NCBI RefSeq assembly: GCF_014642405.1
Contig: NZ_BMIN01000003.1
Coordinates: forward strand, 1-64,000
Origin: Pontibacillus salipaludis
Lineage (GTDB): Bacteria > Bacillota > Bacilli > Bacillales > BH030062
DNA length: 64,000 nucleotides
Reading direction: 5' to 3'
Part shown: positions 1 through 8,391 of the stretch, in pieces
Numbering within the stretch: the stretch's first letter is position 1
How the letters are laid out: each line of letters begins with the position of its first letter
Program-made: the position numbers and the translations under genes
The notes under the pieces: generated by a model
What the model was told of the DNA's origin: nothing
What the model saw: the letters and a program-made list of their open reading frames with translations, nothing else
Databases searched by the model: none

Positions 1-127
1 TCTAGGGCTTCGTAGTTTATCTCATCGATATAAATTTCTACGTCAAACTTAGGGAAACCGCCGAGTACGGGTCCGTACGCTCGGTGGTGTGAGAGGACGG
101 AGGTTAGTCACCTCCTCCTACTCGATT
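1..127 (+). mobile_element. group II intron, 3' end (domains V-VI)
   Basis: The first 127 bases look like the tail of a bacterial group II intron that enters from the left. A domain V-like hairpin spans 57-88, with lower arms ACCGCCGAG (57-65) and CTCGGTGGT (80-88), a two-base bulge and a short upper stem. It is followed by GTGTGAGAGGACGG and a second hairpin (about 94-119), then CTCGAT, the usual domain VI and 3' end pattern I recall from Bacillus introns. The maturase ORF would lie outside the window. The intron ends just 3' of ysdB. The assignment rests on motif recognition, not on a covariance model. Confidence 0.68.
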
Positions 128-140
128 GGGGGTAGTAAGA

Positions 141-536
141 CTAGTCATTTTGCTGGCTCAGCACTAATTTATTTACGGGGTTTTTCCATTCGACTCTGGC
201 GTGAGGGTAATGAATCAGAATCTCCCTCTCGACGAAGTAAAGATCATTTCGTTCAAAGCCCTTTAAACTATTGGGCTGACTTGTCCACACAGAAATGGAA
301 ACCACATCAAAAGAATTTTCAGTTGTACCTAAGTATTTCTCTCCTTCAAACAGTACTCCTTTATAAGTGAGCAAAAAATTCTTCTTTACATTTTCGGGGT
401 CATCTAAAAAATAAAACTGCTTTTTATCCTGAGCGAGTTCTAATTTTCGTTTTGGGTTCATGATGTATTTATAAGCTGTGTAGATCAGGAGGACAGCAGC
501 AAGTAAAATTAAAAATCTAAACAAAATGATGATCAT
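141..536 (-). CDS. ysdB: YsdB-like sigma-W regulated membrane protein
   Basis: A 131-residue protein with one N-terminal membrane segment (about residues 2-22), then a basic NPKRKLELAQ stretch and a soluble cytoplasmic-type domain. Length, NPKRKLELA motif and position beside the YsdC-type peptidase match B. subtilis YsdB, a protein of unknown function in the sigma-W envelope-stress regulon. The upstream region has a matching sigma-W type promoter (575-600). A group II intron end lies immediately downstream. Function is not known beyond the regulon link. Confidence 0.85.
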   Translation of the reverse strand: MIIILFRFLILLAAVLLIYTAYKYIMNPKRKLELAQDKKQFYFLDDPENVKKNFLLTYKGVLFEGEKYLGTTENSFDVVSISVWTSQPNSLKGFERNDLYFVEREILIHYPHARVEWKNPVNKLVLSQQND

Positions 537-574
537 GTTGATCGACTCCCTTACCGAATCTATCTACTTCTCCA

Positions 575-600
575 TACGAATCAACTTGCAAAACGTTTCA
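575..600 (-). promoter_or_regulatory. sigma-W (ECF) promoter of ysdB
   Basis: On the minus strand TGAAAC (595-600) and CGTA (575-578) are separated by exactly 16 bases, the consensus for B. subtilis sigma-W. The site is about 40 bases upstream of the ysdB start. Confidence 0.8.
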
Positions 601-644
601 ACTTTTTATTTAGGTTTGTGAAATAGTCTATTATTTTGCGAACT

Positions 645-1100
645 ACAAAGGGTAGGTCCGTTGCATTAGTTGTGTGGTGGGGGTGTCTGGGGAACGACTC
701 GCTTTCCGCGGACAAGCTGTCGAGCCTCCTCGGGGAAACCCACCCCTGCGGGGTCTCGTCGACCTCTTTCTCCCGCAGGAGTCTCCCCGTTCCCCAGACA
801 CCCCTGGCTGTAGTTTTACGAACGGCCCCGCATCTTAAGGGTGGTGAGAGTTGCGAGGTATCCCCATATGGCATTTTTCCGTTACACCATATATGGAAGA
901 GGTGGTTCGGGAAATTGCGAGACTCCTGCGGCATTAGGAGCCTAGGTAATAGGTGGAAGTGGAAGTTCGACTAAGACCGTTACGTCAATCGCCAACGTCG
1001 AATGACCCCACGTCGTATGGGGGCGCGGAAAGCGAGTGATTTCCCGAACCGCCTTACACTCAATTAAAGCAACGGAAACATTCTCTGACCATTCGATTGT
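645..1100. repeat. composite palindromic repeat, copy A
   Basis: Fills most of the gap between ysdB and the dUTPase gene. Module 1 spans 680-804 with perfect 17-bp arms GGGGTGTCTGGGGAACG (680-696) and its complement (788-804). Module 2 spans 901-1053 with arms GGTGGTTCGGGAAAT (901-915) and ATTTCCCGAACCGCC (1039-1053). The modules share a core (GACTCCTGCGG ... GCGGAAAGCGAGT) and point away from each other. The interior of module 2 is unlike other copies after CCTAGG (about 937-1023). The ORFs here are by-products of the repeat. Confidence 0.9.
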
Positions 1101-1196
1101 TCGAGATTACGCTCCTAGTCTGGAACAACATCTTTTTTAATAAACGTGATACCCGTGCTATAATCGAACAAAACAGCTAAAAGGAGCTACAAAAAC

Positions 1197-1688
1197 ATGA
1201 ATTGGGAAACTCTCTTTACGATGCAGCAACAATTAGACCAACGTATTGAAATGGAACATGGGTTGGAACAGGAGGATTTGTTTAGAAAAAAAGTTATGGC
1301 CCTTCTTGTGGAATTAGGGGAGCTTGCTAATGAGACAAGGTGTTTTAAATTCTGGAGTACAAAACCTCCTAAGGAAGATGAAGTGATTCTTGAGGAGTAC
1401 GTAGATGGGCTTCATTTTATTCTCTCGCTTGGTCTTGAGAAAGGGTATCGTTATGATTGGAAGCAAGAGCAGCAGGGAGTTCATGAGGGTGGTTTAACGG
1501 ATCAATTTCATAAAGTATATGGTGAAATCCACCTCTTTCAGGAGTCTCCGACTGATATGCACTATCAGCAACTCTTTGAGACGTTCTTAGACTTAGGAGT
1601 AAAGTTAGGATTTTCTGAGCAATCTATCCAAGACGCGTACTACCAGAAGAACGAAGTGAACCATCAACGTCAGGAAGATGGATATTAA
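1197..1688 (+). CDS. dimeric dUTPase-family NTP pyrophosphohydrolase
   Basis: A 163-residue all-alpha NTP pyrophosphohydrolase of the dimeric dUTPase type (dUTPase_2), expected to hydrolyse dUTP to dUMP and diphosphate and keep uracil out of DNA. The metal-binding signature is visible: ELGELANE near residue 40, then EEYVDGLHF about 30 residues later, giving the ExxE...ExxD pattern. The start has a good ribosome site (AAAGGAGCTAC). B. subtilis uses trimeric dUTPases, so this is a non-homologous alternative. Related MazG-like substrates cannot be excluded. Confidence 0.8.
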   Translation: MNWETLFTMQQQLDQRIEMEHGLEQEDLFRKKVMALLVELGELANETRCFKFWSTKPPKEDEVILEEYVDGLHFILSLGLEKGYRYDWKQEQQGVHEGGLTDQFHKVYGEIHLFQESPTDMHYQQLFETFLDLGVKLGFSEQSIQDAYYQKNEVNHQRQEDGY

Positions 1689-1701
1689 GCTTTGGTGATT
1701 T

Positions 1702-1730
1702 TTGTGAATTTTTCAAAAAAGCGTTATAAT
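1702..1730 (+). promoter_or_regulatory. sigma-A promoter of ysdC
   Basis: TTGTGA (1702-1707), a 17-base spacer and TATAAT (1725-1730), just upstream of the AGGAGGAGG ribosome site of the M42 peptidase gene. Confidence 0.65.
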
Positions 1731-1763
1731 GAGTAGCGTGAGTACATAGGAGGAGGAATTATA

Positions 1764-2849
1764 ATGGCTAAATGGGATGATACCCTTACAATGCTTAAAG
1801 ACTTAACCGACGCGAAAGGCGTTCCGGGTAACGAAAGAGAACCACGTGATGTGATGAAGAAATACATATCCCCTTATGCAGATGAAGTGTATACAGATAA
1901 CTTAGGCAGCTTAATCGCTAAAAAAGTGGGTAAAGAAAACGGACCTAAGATTATGGTTGCTGGTCACTTAGATGAAGTAGGATTTATGGTTACGCGCATA
2001 GATGACAACGGCTTTCTCTACTTCCAAACAGTTGGGGGCTGGTGGAGCCAGGTTATGTTGGCTCAGCGTGTCACAATTATGACTAGAAACGGTGACCTCA
2101 CCGGTGTTATTGGTTCTAAGCCACCTCATATCCTGCCAGCTGAACAACGTAAGAAGGCAATTGATATTAAAGAAATGTTTATTGATATTGGTGCATCTTC
2201 TAAAGAGGAAGCACAAGAATTTGGTGTTCGTCCTGGTGATTCTGTAGTTCCATACTTTGAGTTCACTCAAATGCCAAATGAAAAAATGCTGCTTGCAAAA
2301 GCATGGGATAACCGTATTGGCTGTGCCATTGCGATTGAAGTTCTGCGTCAATTAAAAGGACAAGAACATCCGAACGTTGTTTATGGTGTAGGAACGGTTC
2401 AGGAAGAGGTAGGACTCCGTGGTGCGAAAACTTCCACCAATGCCATCAACCCTGATATCGGATTTGCGGTGGATGTTGGAATTGCAGGGGATACACCCGG
2501 GGTTTCTGATAAAGAAGCAGCTAGTAAGATGGGCGAAGGCCCTCAGATTATTCTGTATGATGCCTCTATGATCTCTCATAAAGGATTACGTGATCATGTA
2601 ATTGATACAGCTGAGAAAAACGAAATTCCTTACCAATACGATGTGATTGCAGGGGGAGGCACTGATGCAGGGTCTATTCATCTTACAGCAAATGGTGTTC
2701 CGGCTTTATCCATTACCGTAGCGACTCGTTACATCCACTCTCATGCGGCTATGCTCCATCGAGATGATTTTGAGAATGCGGTTAAATTAATCGTAGAAGT
2801 TATTAAAGGAATGGACGCTGAGACAGTAAAACAAATTACATTTAACTAA
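1764..2849 (+). CDS. ysdC: M42 family glutamyl aminopeptidase (YsdC)
   Basis: A 361-residue cytosolic metallo-aminopeptidase of family M42, forming tetrahedral peptide-degrading particles in relatives. Metal-site residues are visible: H68 and D70 in [10 protein letters not shown]182 in AWDNRIG, catalytic E214-E215 in TVQEEVG, D237 in AVDVGIAGD, and a final histidine in [10 protein letters not shown]. Length equals B. subtilis YsdC. It has its own promoter and a strong terminator, so it is probably monocistronic. CelM-type endoglucanase annotation of this family is an old misnomer. Confidence 0.9.
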   Translation: MAKWDDTLTMLKDLTDAKGVPGNEREPRDVMKKYISPYADEVYTDNLGSLIAKKVGKENGPKIMVAGHLDEVGFMVTRIDDNGFLYFQTVGGWWSQVMLAQRVTIMTRNGDLTGVIGSKPPHILPAEQRKKAIDIKEMFIDIGASSKEEAQEFGVRPGDSVVPYFEFTQMPNEKMLLAKAWDNRIGCAIAIEVLRQLKGQEHPNVVYGVGTVQEEVGLRGAKTSTNAINPDIGFAVDVGIAGDTPGVSDKEAASKMGEGPQIILYDASMISHKGLRDHVIDTAEKNEIPYQYDVIAGGGTDAGSIHLTANGVPALSITVATRYIHSHAAMLHRDDFENAVKLIVEVIKGMDAETVKQITFN

Positions 2850-2861
2850 GGCCATATCTTT

Positions 2862-2896
2862 AACGTCTAGGGGGATCACCTCCTAGACGTTTTTTG
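2862..2896 (+). terminator. terminator of ysdC
   Basis: AACGTCTAGGGGG and CCTCCTAGACGTT form a long stem with an ATCA loop, followed by six T. Confidence 0.92.
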
Positions 2897-3008
2897 TTCA
2901 ACTAATCTCTATAAGTAATCGATGGTATATTTAATGATCTTCAATGGATATGTTCATGTCTGGTGTGGGAGGCTAATGGTATGAAAACATGAAAGTAGGG
3001 AGTCACAT

Positions 3009-3269
3009 ATGAGTGTATTTAACGGAAATATTTTTGAAGGAGAATTTGCTCATGATTTGGATTCATTTTATGTTAAATCTGTAAAGAGCGTGGAAACAGG
3101 TTCAAACTTAACAGAAGGTCAAGTGGAAGAACTGTTGAATTATTTAGAGGACCATCAAGGACAATCGACAGCTATTACGATTAATGACCAGATGCCAATG
3201 ATGTTAGAAGCAGAAGAAGTCCAGTGTCTTATAGGGGAGTTACGTTTTATAAAAAGTCACTTAGATTAA
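3009..3269 (+). CDS. small hypothetical protein
   Basis: An 86-residue acidic protein that I do not recognise. It has no membrane segment or signal peptide. The middle (EGQVEELLNYLEDHQGQS) looks amphipathic helical, and the C-terminal part (EAEEVQCLIGELRFIKSHL) also looks helical with one cysteine. A GGGAG ribosome site precedes the ATG, and the stop runs straight into a terminator shared with the convergent sspI gene. These signals and neighbour-like codon use support a real gene. Function unknown. Confidence 0.65.
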   Translation: MSVFNGNIFEGEFAHDLDSFYVKSVKSVETGSNLTEGQVEELLNYLEDHQGQSTAITINDQMPMMLEAEEVQCLIGELRFIKSHLD

Positions 3270-3300
3270 AAAGAGGCTGTCCCGCGGAGCAGCCTCTTTC
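3268..3300. terminator. bidirectional terminator between 3009 gene and sspI
   Basis: AAAGAGGCTG and CAGCCTCTTT form a perfect stem around a GC-rich loop. The T run is stronger on the minus strand, serving sspI. Confidence 0.85.
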
Positions 3301-3302
3301 CA

Positions 3303-3530
3303 TTATTGGTTCATATTTTGTACGTGGCTTTCAAGGGTTTCGAGGACTTCTTTCTTATCTTCCTCATTTGCATTTTCCCAGTAAAGTTCAAAGAGAACAC
3401 CAAGTCCTGGAAGCATTTTCTCTTCGCCACTTTGAATAGCATCTTGAATGGTTGCTTCAATTTGTTCTTGGTTGTTACCCGAGATATTATTTAAAATAGC
3501 GTTTCTTAGGTTAAGGTTCAACTCATCCAC
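3303..3530 (-). CDS. sspI: small acid-soluble spore protein I
   Basis: A 75-residue SspI family protein. The block [19 protein letters not shown] and the start [12 protein letters not shown] match B. subtilis SspI closely; it is a minor SASP made in the forespore under sigma-G. It is convergent with the upstream small gene and divergent from ysgA, the same sspI-ysgA arrangement as B. subtilis. I found no convincing sigma-G promoter by eye. Its presence marks the organism as a spore former. Confidence 0.93.
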   Translation of the reverse strand: MDELNLNLRNAILNNISGNNQEQIEATIQDAIQSGEEKMLPGLGVLFELYWENANEEDKKEVLETLESHVQNMNQ

Positions 3531-3562
3531 CTCTTTTCTTAAGGATACGATCTAATTATAGT

Positions 3563-3592
3563 TTGACCCGGGTAAATAGAAATATGTATGAT
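3563..3592 (+). promoter_or_regulatory. probable promoter of ysgA
   Basis: TTGACC (3563-3568), an 18-base spacer and TATGAT (3587-3592) in the sspI-ysgA divergent gap. Confidence 0.5.
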
Positions 3593-3632
3593 AAGATAGG
3601 AATTCAAGTGCGAACAAAGGGATGAACAAGAT

Positions 3633-4370
3633 ATGATTGAATCAATTCAAAACCCGTCGGTTAAACGATGGAAAAAGTTACAACGCAAAAGAACCCGTGA
3701 TCAAGAACAAAAGTTTTTGGTTGAAGGGTTTCACCTTGTGGAGGAAGCGTTAAAGAGTCAGTGGAATGTTCTTGAACTTATTATCCGTGAAGACATTGAA
3801 ATTCAAAACGAATGGCAGAATTATAAATTTACCTACGTAACTTCTCAAGTATTTAATGAGATCACGGAGACAGAGCAGCCTCAGGGTATTGCGGCTGTTG
3901 TTCAAATGGATGATCCAGAGTGGAAATCTTATGAGCGAATATTAGTATTAGACGCCGTACAAGATCCTGGAAACCTGGGTACGTTAATACGAACAGCAGA
4001 TGCAGCTGGATTTGATGCGGTTATTGGTGGTAAAGGAACGGTAGACCCATTTAATGATAAGGTTCTACGAGCTACTCAAGGGTCTGTCTTTCATATTCCT
4101 TTCTTTAAGGGTGAGCTTTCAGAGTGGGTCCCTCGATTACAAGAAGAAGGGATTTCCGTATGGGCTACCTCATTAAAGCAAGCAAAAGATTATGCTGACT
4201 GTAAACCCACAAAGCCCGTTGCTCTAATAGTGGGCAATGAAGGTGCTGGGGTGCAAGAAACTTATGTAGATCAAGCTGATGAAAGGGTTATGATCCCCAT
4301 TTATGGGCAAGCTGAATCATTGAATGTTGGAATCGCAGCCGGAATTTTAATGTATTATTTAAGGAACTAA
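3633..4370 (+). CDS. ysgA: TrmH/SpoU family RNA 2'-O-methyltransferase (YsgA)
   Basis: A 245-residue SPOUT-fold methyltransferase predicted to methylate a ribose 2'-OH in rRNA using S-adenosylmethionine. An N-terminal L30-like substrate-binding region (NPSVKRWKKLQ) is followed by the three SpoU motifs: DPGNLGTLIRTADAAGF near residue 113, ALIVGNEGAGV near 195, and IPIYGQAESLNVGIAAGILM near 221. The deep-knot motifs are intact. It lies upstream of pheST as in B. subtilis. The target nucleotide cannot be read from sequence. Confidence 0.9.
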   Translation: MIESIQNPSVKRWKKLQRKRTRDQEQKFLVEGFHLVEEALKSQWNVLELIIREDIEIQNEWQNYKFTYVTSQVFNEITETEQPQGIAAVVQMDDPEWKSYERILVLDAVQDPGNLGTLIRTADAAGFDAVIGGKGTVDPFNDKVLRATQGSVFHIPFFKGELSEWVPRLQEEGISVWATSLKQAKDYADCKPTKPVALIVGNEGAGVQETYVDQADERVMIPIYGQAESLNVGIAAGILMYYLRN

Positions 4371-4372
4371 GG

Positions 4373-4401
4373 TTGCAAAGAGCTTTTAGCTTTTCTATAA
4401 T
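4373..4401 (+). promoter_or_regulatory. promoter of the pheST T-box leader
   Basis: TTGCAA (4373-4378), a 17-base spacer and TATAAT (4396-4401), ending just before the T-box leader. Confidence 0.6.
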
Positions 4402-4407
4402 AGCTAT

Positions 4408-4700
4408 TAGTTGAATAAAGTATAGCGTTGAAAGAGCCAGTAAATGGTTGCCACCCATACGATCTTCAGGGAGGGGATGTCTTAGACTGTGAACATTCCC
4501 AGATCGTTCAATCATTGAATTTTCACTCTTGAGCTGACACTGGGACCTCAGAATATGAGTAATAGTGTGCCGGATGAGAATCCGTTATCAATGATGAAGT
4601 GGACATTACCTGCATGAGGAATGTCAACAAGGGTGGTACCGCGAAACCATATCGAACAAGTCTCGTCCCTTTTTTATGAGGGAGGGGACTTTTTTATGTT
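4408..4700 (+). promoter_or_regulatory. T-box riboswitch, phenylalanine type
   Basis: The leader contains the T-box sequence AAGGGTGGTACCGCG (4629-4643), which binds the acceptor end of uncharged tRNA, followed by a terminator (about 4659-4698, GTCCCTT...GGGAGGGGAC then T6). A stem I-like region lies at about 4430-4510. A TTC triplet at 4496-4498 is a candidate Phe specifier codon, but I did not fold the stem rigorously. Uncharged tRNA-Phe should stabilise the antiterminator and allow pheST transcription. Confidence 0.95.
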
Positions 4701-4737
4701 CTCAAAAAATGACGATCGATTTATGAGGAGGATTAAG

Positions 4738-5772
4738 ATGAAAGAGCGCTTAGTAGAACTGAAAACTGAAGCCCTTGAAAAGGTTGCGCAAGCTGAAGAT
4801 GCAAAAGCTCTTCAAGATGTAAAGGTTCAATACTTAGGAAAGAAGGGCCCGATTACGGAAGTTCTTCGAGGTATGGGAAAGCTTCCTAAGGAAGAACGTC
4901 CTGTTATTGGACAAATGGCAAATGATGTTCGCGAGGAAATCTCGACGGCTATTGATGAGAAGCAGACAAAAATGGAAGAAGCAGCGCTTGAGAAGCAGCT
5001 GCAGGAAGAAACGATTGACGTTACGCTTCCTGGACGTCCTGCTCAAACAGGGGGGCCTCATCTTCTGACAAGTTTAATTGAAGAAATTGAAGATCTGTTT
5101 ATCGGAATGGGCTTTGAAATTGCAGAAGGTCCTGAAGTGGAAGCAGATTACTATAACTTCGAGGCTTTAAATTTACCAAAAGGTCACCCAGCACGTGATA
5201 TGCAGGATTCCTTCTATATTACCGAAGAGATCTTAATGCGAACGCACACCTCACCTGTACAAGCTCGTACAATGGAACAACATAAAGGGAAAGGTCCTGT
5301 TAAAGTGATCTGTCCAGGAAAGGTTTACCGTCGTGACACAGATGATGCTACACACTCTCACCAATTCACTCAAATTGAAGGGTTGCTAGTAGACAAACAT
5401 GTTCGTATGAGCGATCTAAAAGGTGTTTTAAATGCTTTTGCTAAACAAATGTTTGGTGAAGAGCGTGAAATCCGCCTACGCCCAAGCTTCTTCCCGTTCA
5501 CAGAGCCTTCTGTTGAGATGGATATCTCTTGTAAGATGTGTGGTGGAGAAGGATGTTCTGTTTGTAAGGGAACAGGCTGGATTGAAATTTTAGGTGCTGG
5601 AATGGTTCACCCGAATGTACTTGAGATGGCAGGTTATGATCCGAATGAATATACAGGTTTCGCTTTTGGTATGGGACCTGAACGTATTGCTATGTTGAAG
5701 TATGGTATCGATGACATTCGCCATTTCTACACGAACGATGTACGATTCTTGAATCAATTCCATAAGGCGTAA
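4738..5772 (+). CDS. pheS: phenylalanyl-tRNA synthetase alpha subunit
   Basis: The 344-residue catalytic subunit of PheRS, which charges tRNA-Phe as an alpha2-beta2 tetramer with PheT. An N-terminal coiled coil (about 1-85) is followed by the class II core with motif 2 ([16 protein letters not shown]) and motif 3 ([16 protein letters not shown]). The start at 4738 follows a GAGGAGG site and gives the B. subtilis length of 344. An open frame extends upstream into the T-box and should not be used. pheT follows after 13 bases. Confidence 0.97.
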   Translation: MKERLVELKTEALEKVAQAEDAKALQDVKVQYLGKKGPITEVLRGMGKLPKEERPVIGQMANDVREEISTAIDEKQTKMEEAALEKQLQEETIDVTLPGRPAQTGGPHLLTSLIEEIEDLFIGMGFEIAEGPEVEADYYNFEALNLPKGHPARDMQDSFYITEEILMRTHTSPVQARTMEQHKGKGPVKVICPGKVYRRDTDDATHSHQFTQIEGLLVDKHVRMSDLKGVLNAFAKQMFGEEREIRLRPSFFPFTEPSVEMDISCKMCGGEGCSVCKGTGWIEILGAGMVHPNVLEMAGYDPNEYTGFAFGMGPERIAMLKYGIDDIRHFYTNDVRFLNQFHKA

Positions 5773-5785
5773 GGAGGAGAAAAGC

Positions 5786-8218
5786 ATGTTTGTATCATTA
5801 AATTGGTTAAAACAATACGTGGATCTTCAAGGGCTAACACCAGAAGATCTAGCCGAAAAAATTACTAAGACAGGTATTGAAGTTGAAGGGGTAGAGCCGT
5901 TTGGTGAACCGATCGAGAACCTTGTTGTCGGATATGTTAAAGAATGCAACCAACACCCTAACGCTGACAAATTAAATGTATGCCAGGTGGACGTTGGCGA
6001 CGAGGTTCTGCAAATCGTTTGTGGGGCTCCAAATGTCGCTCAAGGTCAGAAAGTAGCTGTTGCCAAACCTGGAGCGGTACTACCTGGAAACTTTCAAATT
6101 AAAAAAGCAAAGTTACGCGGTGAAGAGTCTTCTGGTATGATCTGTTCTCTTCAAGAACTAGGCATCGATGAGAAGTACGTACCGGCTGAATTTGCTGAGG
6201 GGATCTTCGTGTTTGATGGTGATCCTGAGGTGGGTGCGAACGCTTCTTCCTTATTAAACCTTGATGACATTATCATTGAACTTGGTTTAACGCCTAACCG
6301 TTCAGATGCTTTAAGCATGTTGGGTGTTGCCTATGAGGTAGCTGCGATTCTTGATACACCAATCCACTTCCCAAATGAAGACGTGCAAATTACCGAAGAG
6401 AAAGCAGAAGACGTTGTTTCTGTTACTGTTAAAGACGGTAACTTAAATCCTTATTATGGTGCAATGGTTGTGAAAAATATTGAAGTAGGTCCTGCCCCGC
6501 TATGGATGCGTAATCGTTTAATTTCAGCTGGTATTCGTCCAATTAATAATGTAGTTGATATTACAAATTATGTGCTTCTTGAATATGGACAGCCTCTTCA
6601 TGCCTTTGACTATGACCGCTTCGGCAGCAACGAAGTTGTCGTTCGTCGTGCTACAGAAGGAGAAACAATCAAGACGTTAGATGGCGAAGAGCGAACTCTT
6701 TCTTCTAACCACCTTGTCATTACAAATGGCCAAGAGCCAGTAGCAATTGCAGGAGTGATGGGGGGAGCTGATTCTGAAGTTCACGAAGGAACAACGACAG
6801 TACTTTTAGAAGCGGCTTACTTTGATCCACAAGCTGTTCGCTCAGCTGCAAAGGAGCACGGATTACGTAGCGAAGCTTCTGTTCGCTTTGAGAAAGGTGT
6901 CGATCCTGATCGCGTTCAAAGAGCTGGCCTACGCGCAGCTCAGCTTCTTTCAGATTATGCTGGCGGTGAAGTGTTAGATGGAGTAGTTGCTTACGATGAA
7001 TTGTCCTATGAAGAAAAGACAGTAACTTTCACTACATCACGCATGAATCATGTGCTAGGCACAGATATGGACGATGCTCATATTCAAGATATCTTACGTA
7101 AACTGCAGTTCTCTTATGAACAAGAAGGAGAAACGTTTACAGTGAGCATTCCAACACGTCGTGGGGACATTTCTCTTGTAGAAGATATGGTAGAGGAAAT
7201 TGGACGTATGTACGGCTACGACAATATCCCATTCACGATGCCGCAAGGAGCTGGTAATGCTGGGGGCTTAACAGCGTATCAAGCATTGCGTCGTAAAGTA
7301 CGTCGTTACCTTGAAGGTGCTGGGCTTTCTGAGACCCTGACGTATTCCCTGACGACAGAAGAGCGAGCGAATCTATTAGTGAGCCCTGATGTACAAGGAG
7401 AGAATGTTCGCCCGGTACACCTAGCGATGCCAATGAGTGAAGAGCATAGTCACCTTCGACTTAGTGCGTTACCTGAAATGCTTGCTTCGGCTTCTTATAA
7501 TGTAGCACGTAAACAAAAAGACGTTGCATTTTATGAAGTTGGATCCATCTATGTAACGAAAGAGGCTGTTTTAACAAAGCAACCAGATGAGAAAGAGCGT
7601 TTAGCAGGTGTGCTTACAGGAAGCTGGCTAACTCATCCTTGGCAACAAGAAAAGAAAAACGTTGATTTCTATGTTGTCAAAGGAATCTTAGACGGTTTAT
7701 TTGATTACTTGGATATAGAAGAGCAAATCTCTTATCAACAAGGTCAAGTCGATGGGATGCATCCTGGACGTACAGCATTGGTTAAGTTAAATGGAGAGAC
7801 GATCGGTCATGTTGGCCAACTTCACCCTAAACTTCAAAAAGGATACGATCTAAAAGAAGCATATGCTTTTGACGTGGACCTAGAAAAAGTGTTTAAAGCG
7901 ATCTCCTCAGAAGAGACGTATACACCGATCCCTCGTTACCCATCAATTAGCCGCGACATCGCGCTTGTGGTCGATGAGAATGTAGCAGCAGGAGATCTAC
8001 GTAAGACGATTCTTGAAACAGGTGCTCCTTTAGTGAAGAATTGTTTAGTCTTTGACGTCTACCAGGGAGAACACCTAGAAGCTGGTAAGAAGTCATTAGC
8101 CTTCTCTCTTCTTTACTTGGATCCTACGCGTACGTTAAAGGACGAAGAAGTAGAAGAAACGCACCATGCGATACTTGATAAAGTAAAAGAACAATACAGC
8201 GCAGAACTACGCGCCTAA
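5786..8218 (+). CDS. pheT: phenylalanyl-tRNA synthetase beta subunit
   Basis: The 810-residue structural and editing subunit of PheRS. Domains in order: N-terminal segment, EMAP-II-like tRNA-binding domain (about 40-150, NADKLNVCQVDVG), B3/B4 editing module (about 210-390), B5 DNA-binding-like domain (about 405-480), class II-like core, and a C-terminal anticodon-binding FDX-ACB domain (about 717-809). It is a few residues longer than B. subtilis PheT. A ribosome site (AAGGAGGAG) sits right after the pheS stop and the operon ends with a terminator. Confidence 0.97.
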   Translation: MFVSLNWLKQYVDLQGLTPEDLAEKITKTGIEVEGVEPFGEPIENLVVGYVKECNQHPNADKLNVCQVDVGDEVLQIVCGAPNVAQGQKVAVAKPGAVLPGNFQIKKAKLRGEESSGMICSLQELGIDEKYVPAEFAEGIFVFDGDPEVGANASSLLNLDDIIIELGLTPNRSDALSMLGVAYEVAAILDTPIHFPNEDVQITEEKAEDVVSVTVKDGNLNPYYGAMVVKNIEVGPAPLWMRNRLISAGIRPINNVVDITNYVLLEYGQPLHAFDYDRFGSNEVVVRRATEGETIKTLDGEERTLSSNHLVITNGQEPVAIAGVMGGADSEVHEGTTTVLLEAAYFDPQAVRSAAKEHGLRSEASVRFEKGVDPDRVQRAGLRAAQLLSDYAGGEVLDGVVAYDELSYEEKTVTFTTSRMNHVLGTDMDDAHIQDILRKLQFSYEQEGETFTVSIPTRRGDISLVEDMVEEIGRMYGYDNIPFTMPQGAGNAGGLTAYQALRRKVRRYLEGAGLSETLTYSLTTEERANLLVSPDVQGENVRPVHLAMPMSEEHSHLRLSALPEMLASASYNVARKQKDVAFYEVGSIYVTKEAVLTKQPDEKERLAGVLTGSWLTHPWQQEKKNVDFYVVKGILDGLFDYLDIEEQISYQQGQVDGMHPGRTALVKLNGETIGHVGQLHPKLQKGYDLKEAYAFDVDLEKVFKAISSEETYTPIPRYPSISRDIALVVDENVAAGDLRKTILETGAPLVKNCLVFDVYQGEHLEAGKKSLAFSLLYLDPTRTLKDEEVEETHHAILDKVKEQYSAELRA

Positions 8219-8222
8219 AATT

Positions 8223-8253
8223 AACCCTCTCTTTTTCGGAAGAGGGGGTTTTT
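8223..8253 (+). terminator. terminator of pheST
   Basis: AACCCTCT and AGAGGGGGTT stem followed by a T run. Confidence 0.85.
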
Positions 8254-8391
8254 AATTGGGTTTAAGATTACGTTATTGTCATTTAAATTAAGAGTTAGGT
8301 AGGGAGAAACGGAAAGCATAAAAGGTGTTGGTTGCTATTACCGCGGGTCATCCCCCATAATACAAATAAAAAGGGGAAAGGCGGTGATTGG

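Noticed and set aside
89-370. 93-residue plus-strand ORF over the intron end and ysdB
   Set aside because: It is antisense to ysdB and starts inside the intron tail; no ribosome site or recognisable domain.
636-974. ORFs on both strands within repeat copy A (and likewise at 25265-25626, 44568-44998, 46288-46725, 58409-58859)
   Set aside because: They arise from GC-rich palindromic repeats lacking stops on both strands, have no ribosome sites, and similar peptides recur in every copy.
3531-3632. sigma-G promoter for sspI
   Set aside because: TGAATT and CATACAT occur on the minus strand but only about 10 bases apart, too close for a promoter.
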